Part shown: positions 37,363-46,128 of the stretch, piece by piece | Layout: the number at the start of each line of letters is the position of its first letter | How positions within the stretch are numbered: position 1 is the first letter of the stretch | Source: an uncultured Planctomycetaceae bacterium | GTDB lineage: Bacteria > Planctomycetota > Planctomycetia > Planctomycetales > Planctomycetaceae | Assembly (NCBI GenBank): GCA_937916515.1 | Contig: CALFSX010000075.1 | Coordinates: 1 to 53,594, forward strand | Direction of reading: 5' to 3' | DNA length: 53,594 bases | Notes under the pieces: model-generated | The model's input: only the letters and a program-made list of their open reading frames with translations | What the model was told of the DNA's origin: nothing | Database searches by the model: none | Program-made: the position numbers and the translations under genes

Positions 37363-39036
37363 ATGAACGACCAGCCAACAGGCAATCAAAACTCCGCAGG
37401 CCTCGCTAACACTCCTCGCAACACGAAATGTCTGCTGGCGTCTGTTGTGATTATTGGCTGCATGACTGCGTGGTTCATCGCCAGTTATCACGGCCATTCT
37501 AAAAAAAACACCGCAGTGGCTAAGGACGAATTTTCGGCGGAACGGGCGGTCAACGCGCTGAGCCAGATTCTTGGCGACCAGACGCCTCACCCTGCCGGTT
37601 CGACCGCGAATCAGGAAGTTCGGCAGCGACTGGTGGCTCAATTGGAAGCCATTGGACTGGACGTCGAACAGTCATCGTTTGAATTGCAACAGGTGCCAAT
37701 GTGTAACCTGCTGACTTTAATTCCCGGCAATTCATCCGTTCGGCCAATTTTGTTGGCAACGCACTATGATTCCGCTGAACAAGGCCCCGGCGCAGGTGAC
37801 GCTGGTTCGTGTGTGGCCGTATTGCTGGAAACGGCTCGCATCCTGAATGAACATCGTCTATCGCAGCCGGATGCACGTCTGAAACGTGACGTGTATTTTC
37901 TGTTTACCGATGGTGAAGAATGGGTGCGAAACATTCGCCATGGACTGAACGGCGCGATCGATTTTGCGGAAACTCACCCACATCCAGTGCTGCAACGCCA
38001 ACCGATCGTGTTGAACTTTGATGCTCGAGGAGCTGCTGGGCCATCTTTGCTGAACGAAACCAGCAGTGCCAACAGCAAACTGCTGCAGCACGTGTTGCCA
38101 GCTTTGCCTCGACCAGCCTTTACTGCTTCGTCTTTCGTAACAGTGTACGACCTGCTGCCGAATGCCACAGACTTCACGGTCTTCAGAAATGCTGGTCTGC
38201 AAGGATTGAACTTCGCTTTTATCGATGATCCTCACCGCTATCACACAGCGGAAGACAGTCTGGAGTTTTTGGATGCGCGAAGCGTGCAGCATCATGGCAA
38301 CAATGCGTTGGCAATCGTGCGGCACCTGCTGGATTCTGATCAGCAGGATTTCACCGACACAGAAAACGCGGTGTTCTTCACAGTCGCCGATCATTGGATT
38401 GTCTGCTATCCCGAACGCTACGCTGTTCCACTGGCGGTGGTGTTGCTGCTTGTTCAGTTAATCGGAACTCGACTTTCGCTGCGTCGTGGTGCCACCGTTG
38501 GGCAGATTTTCGCTTCGTTTGTTGCCATTACGCTGACCGTGGTGGTGTCGGTTGTGTGCGGGGGAATTGTTTCTCAGTTCGAATACCTGCGGCCGCAGTC
38601 CTATTATGGATTTGGAGAATTCGATCCATCAATTGTGTGCGTGTTATGGTTTCTGGCCGCGTTGTCGGCGATGGGGGTGTTCAAGTTGTTTCGAAAGCAG
38701 ACATCAACAGAATCCACATGGGCCAGCGTCTGGCTGGCAAACTCAGTCGTGGGCTTATTGGCGGCGATTTACGTTCCCGGATTCAGCTATGTCATGCTGA
38801 CTGCGGGGGTCGCTCCTGCGATTCTTGGTTTGCTGCCGTATCGCAAATCGCTGCTATCGGTTGTCGCCATTGCGGCGGCGGGGCTGTTCTGTATTCCTTT
38901 GGCGTATCAGTTTGGCATCGCTTTGGGCCCCAAAATGGCGATACCGTTGTCTGGTATTTGTTCGGTGTTTCTGGCACCTCTGTTTCCACTATTTGCCGCC
39001 TGCAAAGATTCACATACCAAGCCGTCTATTGTTTGA
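37363..39036 (+). CDS. Membrane-bound M28-family metallopeptidase
   Basis: The 557-residue protein has one N-terminal membrane helix (residues ~22-42), an M28 aminopeptidase-type domain (~60-320), and a C-terminal part with about seven to eight hydrophobic helices (~350-550). The di-zinc site is complete: His134 with catalytic Asp136 (ATHYDS), bridging Asp146 (GAGDAGS), the Glu pair 185-186 (DGEEW), Asp220 (NFDARG) and His294 (HRYHTAEDS). The plan resembles the eukaryotic ER metallopeptidase 1 group, which also has an M28 domain followed by many helices. The catalytic domain should face outside the cytoplasm. It probably removes N-terminal residues from peptides. The substrate is unknown. Confidence 0.9.
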   Translation: MNDQPTGNQNSAGLANTPRNTKCLLASVVIIGCMTAWFIASYHGHSKKNTAVAKDEFSAERAVNALSQILGDQTPHPAGSTANQEVRQRLVAQLEAIGLDVEQSSFELQQVPMCNLLTLIPGNSSVRPILLATHYDSAEQGPGAGDAGSCVAVLLETARILNEHRLSQPDARLKRDVYFLFTDGEEWVRNIRHGLNGAIDFAETHPHPVLQRQPIVLNFDARGAAGPSLLNETSSANSKLLQHVLPALPRPAFTASSFVTVYDLLPNATDFTVFRNAGLQGLNFAFIDDPHRYHTAEDSLEFLDARSVQHHGNNALAIVRHLLDSDQQDFTDTENAVFFTVADHWIVCYPERYAVPLAVVLLLVQLIGTRLSLRRGATVGQIFASFVAITLTVVVSVVCGGIVSQFEYLRPQSYYGFGEFDPSIVCVLWFLAALSAMGVFKLFRKQTSTESTWASVWLANSVVGLLAAIYVPGFSYVMLTAGVAPAILGLLPYRKSLLSVVAIAAAGLFCIPLAYQFGIALGPKMAIPLSGICSVFLAPLFPLFAACKDSHTKPSIV

Positions 39037-39265
39037 ACGATTTGGGTGAACACCAGAAGCGGGGCTTGCAGGAATGTGCCCACAGCGGGGATTCCAACAG
39101 CTCATGCGAACTCAGGCGGTGATTCCGCCGCGTGGTCTTGTGCATGAAAAGCACGGAAACCAATCGGACTGTGGCGATTTGGCTGTGTTTGAGCTACACT
39201 TACGGTTGCCTGGACGGGCGAGCCACGGCGATTACCGCTCACGAAATATTTCCATCAGCATCAGC

Positions 39266-40690
39266 ATGTCCACAAAAAACCTTTCTCCACGCGAAGTCAT
39301 CGCTTTATGTCGGCAGATGGAGATTCGCGCCATCGATTTGCGATTTGCAGATTTTCGGGGTCATCAGCGGCATTTCACGATTCCGGCAGAGCAGCTGACG
39401 GAAGAAAAATTTGAAGATGGCTTTGGCTTTGATGGATCGTCAATGCCTGGTTGGCAGGCGATTCATGAAAGTGACATGCTGATCGTTCCGGATTCGCTGA
39501 CGGCGTTTGTAGACCCTTTCATGAAGCACACGCTGTCGCTGTTGTGCAACGTGAAGGACCCTGTAACACATCAAAGCTATCCGCGCGATCCTCGCAACAT
39601 CGCTCGCAAAGCCGAAATGTACATGAGATCAACAGGTATTGCCGACGCGGCCACCGTCGGCCCGGATGTTGACTTCTTTGTGTTTGATGGTGTGTCGTTC
39701 GATCAAAATGAACACGAAGGCTACTATCACATCAACAGCAGCGATGCTCAATGGAGCCGCGGTAAAGACGCCGTTCATGGAACAGGTCAGCAGGTTCCTT
39801 ATCGAGGCGGCTATATGATGATGCCTCCGATGGACACGTTTCAGGATCTTCGCACAGACGTAATGCTGGCATTGCAGGACAGCGGTATCGAAGTGGCCAG
39901 CCAGCATCGCGAAGTTGCATCCGCCGGGCAATGCGAGGTTTCTTTAAAACCCGATACGCTGCTGGTAACAAGCGATCGTCTGCTGCGAATGAAGTATGTG
40001 GTACGCAATGTGGCTAGTCGCCATGGAAAAGTGGCCACATTCATGCCCAAGCCGGTTTACAACGATAACGGTTCCGGACTGCATTTGCAGTTGGCACTCT
40101 GGAAAGACAATGCTCCCTTGTTTGCCGGTTCCGGTTATGGCGGCTTAAGCGAAACAGCCATGCACGCGATGGGAGGAATTCTTAAGCACGCTGCTGCATT
40201 GCTGGCGTTTTGCTGTCCAACCACCAACAGCTATAAGCGTCTGATTCCGGGCTTTGATGCTCCTGTCAATCTTTCTTACAGTTATCGAAACCGTTCCGCC
40301 GCCATTCGAATTCCGGCAAATTCCGGAGACGAAACGCGTCGTCGGCTGGAGTTTCGTTGCCCGGATTCGTCTTGCAATCCGTATCTGGCAAATTCAGCCA
40401 TTCTGATGGCGATGCTGGACGGAATTCAGAATCGCATCAGCCCCGGCAAGCCGCTGGACAAAGACCTGTACGACCTGGCTCCAGAAGAGCAGCAAAACGT
40501 CGCTTCCACACCCGCTTGTCTGGAACACGCGTTGAATGCTCTGGAAAAAGACCAGGACTTCCTGCTTCGCGGCGACGTGTTTACCACTGACGTTGTGGAA
40601 AAATGGATTGAGTACAAACGGACGGAAGAAGTGGCTGCAATTCAGCGTCGACCGCATCCGTACGAATTCGCTTTGTACTTTGATTGCTGA
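39266..40690 (+). CDS. glnA: Type I glutamine synthetase (with Glu-to-Asp changes at catalytic positions)
   Basis: From ATG 39266 (MSTKNLSPREVIALC) the protein has 474 residues, normal for GSI; the open frame upstream is not conserved. Clear family motifs are FDGSSMPGW, KPVYNDNGSGLH, CPTTNSYKRL, NRSAAIRIP and KDLYDLAPEE with the Tyr (402) adenylylated in enterobacteria. Glu216, Glu224, His273 and Glu362 of the metal sites are kept. However, the two metal-binding Glu of the usual GPEPEFF are Asp134 and Asp136 here (GPDVDFF), and the flap Glu of GYEAPV is Asp331 (GFDAPV). GS makes glutamine from glutamate, ammonia and ATP. With these changes a related gamma-glutamyl ligase is possible. No nitrogen-regulation gene is nearby. 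Confidence 0.85.
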   Translation: MSTKNLSPREVIALCRQMEIRAIDLRFADFRGHQRHFTIPAEQLTEEKFEDGFGFDGSSMPGWQAIHESDMLIVPDSLTAFVDPFMKHTLSLLCNVKDPVTHQSYPRDPRNIARKAEMYMRSTGIADAATVGPDVDFFVFDGVSFDQNEHEGYYHINSSDAQWSRGKDAVHGTGQQVPYRGGYMMMPPMDTFQDLRTDVMLALQDSGIEVASQHREVASAGQCEVSLKPDTLLVTSDRLLRMKYVVRNVASRHGKVATFMPKPVYNDNGSGLHLQLALWKDNAPLFAGSGYGGLSETAMHAMGGILKHAAALLAFCCPTTNSYKRLIPGFDAPVNLSYSYRNRSAAIRIPANSGDETRRRLEFRCPDSSCNPYLANSAILMAMLDGIQNRISPGKPLDKDLYDLAPEEQQNVASTPACLEHALNALEKDQDFLLRGDVFTTDVVEKWIEYKRTEEVAAIQRRPHPYEFALYFDC

Positions 40691-40713
40691 TTGGCTGATT
40701 GAAAGCTGCTGTT

Positions 40714-41445
40714 ATGCTGAATTCGTCTGTGACGGAATTTTCCGGCTTGAAGTGTCGAGTGATAGACGCACTTCCGACTGGCACCGCACCAGAAATTGTT
40801 GTTGTGTTATGTCACGGCTTTGGCGCTTCGGGCGACGACCTGGCGGCCTTTGGCCCCCATTTGATCGGCAGCAGCGAAGCAATCGCCGCGCGATGCCGAT
40901 TTGTTTTTCCGGAAGCACCGATCGATCTTGGCCCCATGGGAATGCCTGACGGCAAAGCGTGGTGGGCCATTAATATGTCGCGTTTGGCCATGATCAATCA
41001 AACGCAGGAATACGAAAAACTCACCAGCCTGGAACCCGAAGGCATGGTGGAAGCGTCGACTCAACTGCATGAAGCGATTCTTCAGATGCAGGCAAAATTT
41101 GACCTTCCGGCCAGTTCGTTTGTGGTCGGTGGTTTTTCTCAGGGAGCGATGATTGCCACCGATGTGGTGCTGCGACACAAGTTGAAGCCCGCTCAGCTGA
41201 CGCTGTTTTCCGGAACCGTTTTGTGCAGCGAAGACTGGAAGGCCTTCGCCGCCGATCACCCCGGATGCCCGGTGCTGCAAAGCCATGGTCGCCAGGACAT
41301 GGTTCTGCCGTTCACACCGTCAGAATGGCTACGCGACCTGTTGTCCGAAAACGGTTTCGGAGTCTCATTCGTCCCCTTTAACGGCGACCACACCATCCCG
41401 ATGGAAGTGCTGACCAAACTGGTAACGGTGCTGGAAGAACTCTGA
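40714..41445 (+). CDS. Phospholipase/carboxylesterase-family alpha/beta hydrolase
   Basis: The gene starts 23 nt after the glutamine synthetase stop, so the two may be co-transcribed. I used ATG 40714 (MLNSSVTEFSG), five codons inside the open frame. The 243-residue protein has the compact serine-esterase fold: VVLCHGFGASGDD at ~30, nucleophile Ser142 (GGFSQGAM), Asp195 (SHGRQDMVLPF) and His226 (NGDHTIP). This is the carboxylesterase/acyl-protein-thioesterase-like family. No signal peptide is present, so it should be cytoplasmic. The natural substrate is unknown. Confidence 0.88.
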   Translation: MLNSSVTEFSGLKCRVIDALPTGTAPEIVVVLCHGFGASGDDLAAFGPHLIGSSEAIAARCRFVFPEAPIDLGPMGMPDGKAWWAINMSRLAMINQTQEYEKLTSLEPEGMVEASTQLHEAILQMQAKFDLPASSFVVGGFSQGAMIATDVVLRHKLKPAQLTLFSGTVLCSEDWKAFAADHPGCPVLQSHGRQDMVLPFTPSEWLRDLLSENGFGVSFVPFNGDHTIPMEVLTKLVTVLEEL

Positions 41446-41683
41446 ACGGATGCGAAGATATCCTCAGACAGCCAACTCAAATGTGGCGGGCTTCATGTGT
41501 TTCTTGCTGATTAAGGCGAATGGTGGAGAACGGGATGTCAGAATCCCCACAGAAAGTCCGTGAGCAAGTGTGGCCAATCAGCAACAAATCCGGCACAGTT
41601 GAATCTGCGGACCGGGAAGTCAACAATACGCGTTGATACAGGGATTATCCCGTCGACGTTACTGAGTTACAGGAAAAACTTTC

Positions 41684-42295
41684 ATGCGTTTCACTTCATT
41701 TGCCGCAGCAATTCTTCCAATTACTTTAGTGGTCAGCGCTGTTGTTGCGGACGAAGCAACAAAGGCAGAACCAGCCAAAGCAATAGAAGCCGTCAAGGTC
41801 GAAACCCGCGAGGTCAAACTTAAGGACATGGTTCTTAACATTCCAACCTCATGGGAACAGCAGGAAAATTCCAGCACCATGAGACTGGCCACATATCACG
41901 TACCAGTCGCCGAAGGTGATTCTGAACCGGGCGAATTGACCGTATTTAACTTCGGCAGCGGAGGTGGCAGTGCGGGCGACAACATTGATCGTTGGATTAA
42001 ACAGTTTTCCGGTGAAGGCCGCACCGCCAGGGTCACAAAAGGCAAGGCTGGTGACAACGAGTACTTTTTTGCCGACATTGCGGGCAGCTACAACAAGCCA
42101 GTTGGCCCTCCTGTGCTGCGAAAGACAGAGCTGGCAGAAAACTACCGCATGCTGGGCGTTATTTTAGTGCTTGAAGGCAAAGGAACATACTTTCTAAAGC
42201 TGGCTGGTCCCGATGCGACAATTAAGGCTCAGGCCAACTCATTGCGAGCGTCCTTTGGCGGCGACGCAGCGACGGAAAAGGAATTTGGCATTTAG
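41684..42295 (+). CDS. Small secreted protein of unknown function
   Basis: The N-terminus (MRFTSFAAAILPITLVVSAVVADE) is a signal peptide with probable cleavage after VVA. The mature ~180 residues contain VKLKDMVLNIPTSWEQQ, a polar middle, ELTVFNFGSGGGSAGDNIDRW and FLKLAGPDATIKAQANSLRASF, a pattern of a small alpha-beta domain. I do not recognise a described function, but the composition suggests a periplasmic or secreted planctomycete family. It appears monocistronic, with palindromic copy C starting 33 nt after its stop. Confidence 0.75.
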   Translation: MRFTSFAAAILPITLVVSAVVADEATKAEPAKAIEAVKVETREVKLKDMVLNIPTSWEQQENSSTMRLATYHVPVAEGDSEPGELTVFNFGSGGGSAGDNIDRWIKQFSGEGRTARVTKGKAGDNEYFFADIAGSYNKPVGPPVLRKTELAENYRMLGVILVLEGKGTYFLKLAGPDATIKAQANSLRASFGGDAATEKEFGI

Positions 42296-42327
42296 TCGAT
42301 TGTGAGTCTGGCTGGACAGCGCCAAGC

Positions 42328-42408
42328 CTCAATCACTGGCAGGGCGTTAGCTCCGGTTTTCTTTCCGTGATCCGCACAAACCGCGGCTAACGCCCTGCGG
42401 TTACTGAG
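42328..42408. repeat. Dispersed palindromic element, copy C
   Basis: Arms CTCAATCACTGGCAGGGCGT (42328) and the matching right arm ending ACTGAG (42408) pair with a few mismatches. The loop TTCTTTCCGTGATCCGCAC closely resembles the loop of copy A. Confidence 0.88.
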
Positions 42409-42578
42409 ACCTGACTGGAATCCAAACTAAATCAAGAGGCCGGTGAATCAGCGGCGTGCATGTCTCCGCTGAATTCAACTCAACTGCAGTTTGCCTGTTG
42501 ATTCTCGCCTCGGAAGTCACGAACCGCGAAAGGTTCCTGGAATCGTGTTGTTGTTTGCATTTTCTTGTTGGTACAACG

Positions 42579-43406
42579 ATGTTGCTGGCTCGGATTAGTT
42601 TCGTTCCTCACATGGACCATGAAGAGGCCGAACTGGTCACGGTTGCTGAAGCCTATCTGGCGTCGTTACTGAAAAACGGCCAGATCTGCGGAGAACACGT
42701 AACCGGCTGGACCGACTGCATTATGCACGCCTACGTTCGAATTCCCCATCGCGATATCCTGCTCCCAAAGTATCATTCCGTTTGGGGGCAGCAGGAACTG
42801 GCAGCCGTGGAACGCCAGTTTGGGGCGAAGCCGGAATGGAAGATTCTGGACGACGACACGTCGGCTCGGGTTCCCACGCTAAAGTCCGCTGCTTCACTTT
42901 ACCTGTTCACGCACGGGCTAACCAACGCCAGCGCCGTAATGCATGGTTCACGCGGAACTTCCATCCCTTTACCGCTGCTGCCCATCAGCGACCTGTTGCG
43001 AGAAGAATTGTTTCTTTGGCAGCAAAGCTATCTTAATCACGATCGCATCTGGCTGGATGGCGGACCACTTGAAATTGCCGCCTATAAAGAACTGGCTGAA
43101 CCTGATAGCCAGCTGCTGTCCGCAGGTCGTGACCTGTGCGCTCGCATTGAAGAAGCGACAGGCAAACCCACCTATCTGTATCTGCTAAGACACTGGGGAA
43201 TCGCGGCCGAAGAGGAAACTCGACCGTGTCCGAAGTGCGGTCAGGAGTGGCGAGACAGTTCCAGCCCAATGCCGTCCAAACGCCCCTTTCGCAAGTTCCA
43301 CTACCGCTGCGATCCGTGCAGATTGGTTTCTCACAGAGCCGTCGCTTTCGGCGACGCTGAACTAGCAAAAATTGGCGCCTTTCCCAAGCCAGACGCTGCG
43401 GAATAG
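42579..43406 (+). CDS. Zn-ribbon protein, DUF2310-like
   Basis: I chose ATG 42579 (MLLARISFVPHMDHEEAELV); the 41 codons before it are Cys-rich without domain character. The 275-residue protein has a C-terminal zinc ribbon, CPKCGQEW followed by YRCDPCRLVSH, and a preceding GKPTYLYLLRHWG segment. Together these resemble DUF2310, described as Zn-ribbon-containing and possibly nucleic-acid-binding. No enzyme motif is visible. It is probably cytoplasmic. Function is unknown, and the family call is by pattern only. Confidence 0.6.
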   Translation: MLLARISFVPHMDHEEAELVTVAEAYLASLLKNGQICGEHVTGWTDCIMHAYVRIPHRDILLPKYHSVWGQQELAAVERQFGAKPEWKILDDDTSARVPTLKSAASLYLFTHGLTNASAVMHGSRGTSIPLPLLPISDLLREELFLWQQSYLNHDRIWLDGGPLEIAAYKELAEPDSQLLSAGRDLCARIEEATGKPTYLYLLRHWGIAAEEETRPCPKCGQEWRDSSSPMPSKRPFRKFHYRCDPCRLVSHRAVAFGDAELAKIGAFPKPDAAE

Positions 43407-43743
43407 ATTCCGAACGCTTTTGCTTTAAAGACAACAGGCAATTCGCAAGTCAGCGTTACCGCAACTCTAACGGGTTTCATTCACGAACCGATTTCAGATC
43501 CGTTCGATCAGCCGCTAAGGAACAGTCCCGAACTTTTACCCCGTTTTCTGTTGCACTGCGTCAGCACAATGACGTCAGGTGTGTCGTGACCACGAATCAT
43601 GCAACACGCGTGACACGCTTCTGGTTGCGGAATTTGCGTTGCTAAGAAGTCAAACCGCGGCTAACGCCGTGCGGCTGATTTGATCTGCTGCTTCCTGTCC
43701 CTGCAGCCGCCAATTGAACGACTGCGCCCTGTGCAAAGACGCA
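43407..43743. other. Convergent intergenic region
   Basis: About 340 bp separate two convergent genes. It contains the half copy of the palindromic family at 43652-43680. No gene or terminator is clear. Confidence 0.5.
43652..43680. repeat. Dispersed palindromic element, half copy E
   Basis: AAACCGCGGCTAACGCCGTG and the following CGGCTGATT match only the right arm of the palindromic family, with one change (GCCGTG instead of GCCCTG). No left arm is present, so this looks like a decayed or incomplete copy. Confidence 0.8.
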
Positions 43744-45939
43744 CTAAAACGTTTGCCGCAAATATCGCACAAATCGAGCAATCAAAGACACTCGCTGCGT
43801 GCTGATCCGCAAGTGGCCGACGGAATACAGCAACAGTGGTTGTTGCTTCGTGTTTGTGAGTTCTGCCGTTACAAAGTAGTTCGGGCTAAGCGGCGAAATT
43901 CCCACTTCTGTTGGACGTCCGCTGATAAGTCCGGCTGCGTTCAGCGCCAATGGCAGCATGTCAGCTTCAAGCTGCCCCACTTCGCGAATTTCAGCGGTCA
44001 TCACCGGTCCACTGATGCGAGGTGAAAATTCGGCCGTCTGCGATTTCCGAATGTACTCAACGTTGTCCTCGCCCACACATGCAACAAGTTCAACATCGGA
44101 GTTCACACCAACATGTCCCAGCATTGTTCCGCGTTCAATCCACGCTCCAGAATTTTCCGGGGCCATCGCGGAGCCAAACCAAAGCTGTGGTAAGTCTGGA
44201 TGATGTTGGTGAGCCGTCTCTATTGGCGGCAGGAATATTCCGTTATGTTTGCTGCGAATCGTCAGCTTTTCCATCTGGCGTTCAAAGTCGGCAACTCGCA
44301 ACATTGCAGCATTTGATGCTTCCTGAATTGCGGGCAGCGATTCAGAACCAGCCGTTATTGGATTTCTGCGTAGTGATTCCAGTTGAGACGTAAGTTCATC
44401 GCTTCGACCTTGTAGTCGCTGCAGGTTTTTCTGTAACTCGAAGTTTTCCAGCACCGCCAGCACGTCGCCGATTTGCACCTGCTGTCCATAGGTCGCAACG
44501 GGCCGAATGCGTCCGGAAAGCTCAGCAAACACGGGCGGCGCCTTCGATTGAACATAGGCTGGCACCACAACTGACTGCGGCAACGGCCACAACAACGCGA
44601 TCGCCCCAAGTGCAGCAAATATCGCAGTTCTAAAACGCACACGCATTTGCGGTTCGTCGCTTGTTGCAAGTTCCGCTTTCAGCATCATGGCGAATCGCCC
44701 AAGCGGAATCGCCACGCTTCCCGTCAGCAAGGTTAGACTCAGTATTGAACCGACAAATTCCACGTGCCATTGTTTTGAGACTTCCTGGACAAGCTTCAAA
44801 ATGGCAAACGTCAGCAGCATTCGGTACGCCAAAGCCAGCAGGCCATATATGAGTAACGTCGTTCTGCGATGTTCTGATTCCATCAATGCCTGTCGCCGGC
44901 CGGTCATCAGCCGAACAAACCAGCTTTGCACAAATGCCGCTGCACGTGAACTCAGGTTCGGAATTCCCAGCCAGTCTGTCAACAGGAAATAACCGTCAAA
45001 CCGTAGCAATGGGTTGCCGTTGAACAGCAGAGTGTTTAACGAACACAGCAACATTGTGTTCAACAGCAGCGAACGAGTCACTCCCGGTTCACAAAACCAC
45101 CACAGAATGGTACAAGCCACCGCTATCGAAAGTTCCACCAGAATGCCGCTAAATGTTATCAGCATTCTTTCGCGTATGGGCAGTGTCCACGCATCGCTGA
45201 CGTTGGTGTACAGTACGGGAGTCATCACCAGCAGCATCACACCGCATTCGTTGCATTCCGCCTTGAAGTACCTTGCACAAAAAGCATGGCCGGCTTCGTG
45301 CAGCACTTTTACGGCCACAAACACCAGCAGCATTATTGCTATGTTTGGGGCTCCCAGAAATTCCTGAATCGTTGGCAAGGCTTGCTGCAGTTCTGAGAAC
45401 CGCAACACGACGATCAGCAAAGCGGAGAACGCCACAAAGGCCATAGCCTTCCAGAATTGTGGGCGAAACGCAAACTGAACGTGCGGCAAGACATTGTCCA
45501 GAATATGCGTCGGATTCAGCAGCGGTACCTGCAGTCGGAGAATCTGAAATAACGGCTTCAGGTATCGCAGCGGGCCATCCGCTTCACTACCGGAACGCAG
45601 ACGCAACGAATCACCAGCGACGGTTTGTCGAATCAACTGATGTCCGGCCAGATGGCGGATAAAGTCTGCCAGATCTTCCGGACCTACGCCACGATCAGGG
45701 AATCGTTGCCGAAGCACAGCCAGCATTTTCGGAAAGGGCGTCTTTCCGTCCAGTAAATTCAGAATGGCGTATTCGGCGTCGTCCAGCAAAGCGTAGTTCA
45801 GCGTCAACGGATCTTTCACCACCCAACCACCGGCGTCGTGGACAGTTGCCTGCAGGTCAAATCGTTTGATCCAGGGAATCTGCAAGTTCACATCTCGCGT
45901 CGTTAATGAACACCTGACAAACCACACGCAAAAACTCAT
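43744..45939 (-). CDS. PqqD-like / M50 site-2-protease / HlyD membrane protein
   Basis: The 731-residue protein has three parts. Residues ~20-105 look like a PqqD-type winged-helix domain (GGWVVKDPLTLNYALLDDAE, YAILNLLDGKTPF), the fold used to bind peptide substrates in peptide-modification systems. Residues ~160-460 are an M50 membrane metalloprotease core, with the zinc motif HEAGH at 214-218 and the second metal segment NPLLRFDGY with Asp315. About eight helices surround it. Residues ~480-730 are a HlyD/biotinyl-lipoyl adaptor (AYVQSKAPPVFAELSGRIRP, GDVLAVLENFELQ) with a coiled coil. It lies downstream of two other adaptor genes on the same strand, and palindrome D sits in the gap. It probably forms part of an exporter, perhaps trimming or passing peptides. 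Confidence 0.85.
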   Translation of the reverse strand: MSFCVWFVRCSLTTRDVNLQIPWIKRFDLQATVHDAGGWVVKDPLTLNYALLDDAEYAILNLLDGKTPFPKMLAVLRQRFPDRGVGPEDLADFIRHLAGHQLIRQTVAGDSLRLRSGSEADGPLRYLKPLFQILRLQVPLLNPTHILDNVLPHVQFAFRPQFWKAMAFVAFSALLIVVLRFSELQQALPTIQEFLGAPNIAIMLLVFVAVKVLHEAGHAFCARYFKAECNECGVMLLVMTPVLYTNVSDAWTLPIRERMLITFSGILVELSIAVACTILWWFCEPGVTRSLLLNTMLLCSLNTLLFNGNPLLRFDGYFLLTDWLGIPNLSSRAAAFVQSWFVRLMTGRRQALMESEHRRTTLLIYGLLALAYRMLLTFAILKLVQEVSKQWHVEFVGSILSLTLLTGSVAIPLGRFAMMLKAELATSDEPQMRVRFRTAIFAALGAIALLWPLPQSVVVPAYVQSKAPPVFAELSGRIRPVATYGQQVQIGDVLAVLENFELQKNLQRLQGRSDELTSQLESLRRNPITAGSESLPAIQEASNAAMLRVADFERQMEKLTIRSKHNGIFLPPIETAHQHHPDLPQLWFGSAMAPENSGAWIERGTMLGHVGVNSDVELVACVGEDNVEYIRKSQTAEFSPRISGPVMTAEIREVGQLEADMLPLALNAAGLISGRPTEVGISPLSPNYFVTAELTNTKQQPLLLYSVGHLRISTQRVSLIARFVRYLRQTF

Positions 45940-45998
45940 TATCGCCCGCCGTACGAAACGACTGTACGACGGTCAAACCCTACCTGGACAGAGCCATG

Positions 45999-46078
45999 TC
46001 TCAATCAGCCGCAGGGCGTTAGCCCCGGTTTGTGCGAATCGTGGTAAAAACCGCGGCTAACGCCCTGCGGCTGATTGA
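45999..46078. repeat. Dispersed palindromic element, copy D
   Basis: Arms CTCAATCAGCCGCAGGGCGT and its complement (ending TGATTGAG) are almost perfect. The loop GTGCGAATCGTGGTAAAA resembles the reverse complement of the loops in copies A and C, so this copy is in the opposite orientation. It lies between two co-directional exporter genes. Confidence 0.92.
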
Positions 46079-46128
46079 GGTAACAGAAATACTGATGTTT
46101 CATTTAAGCTGCCGCCGTTCAACTGTGC

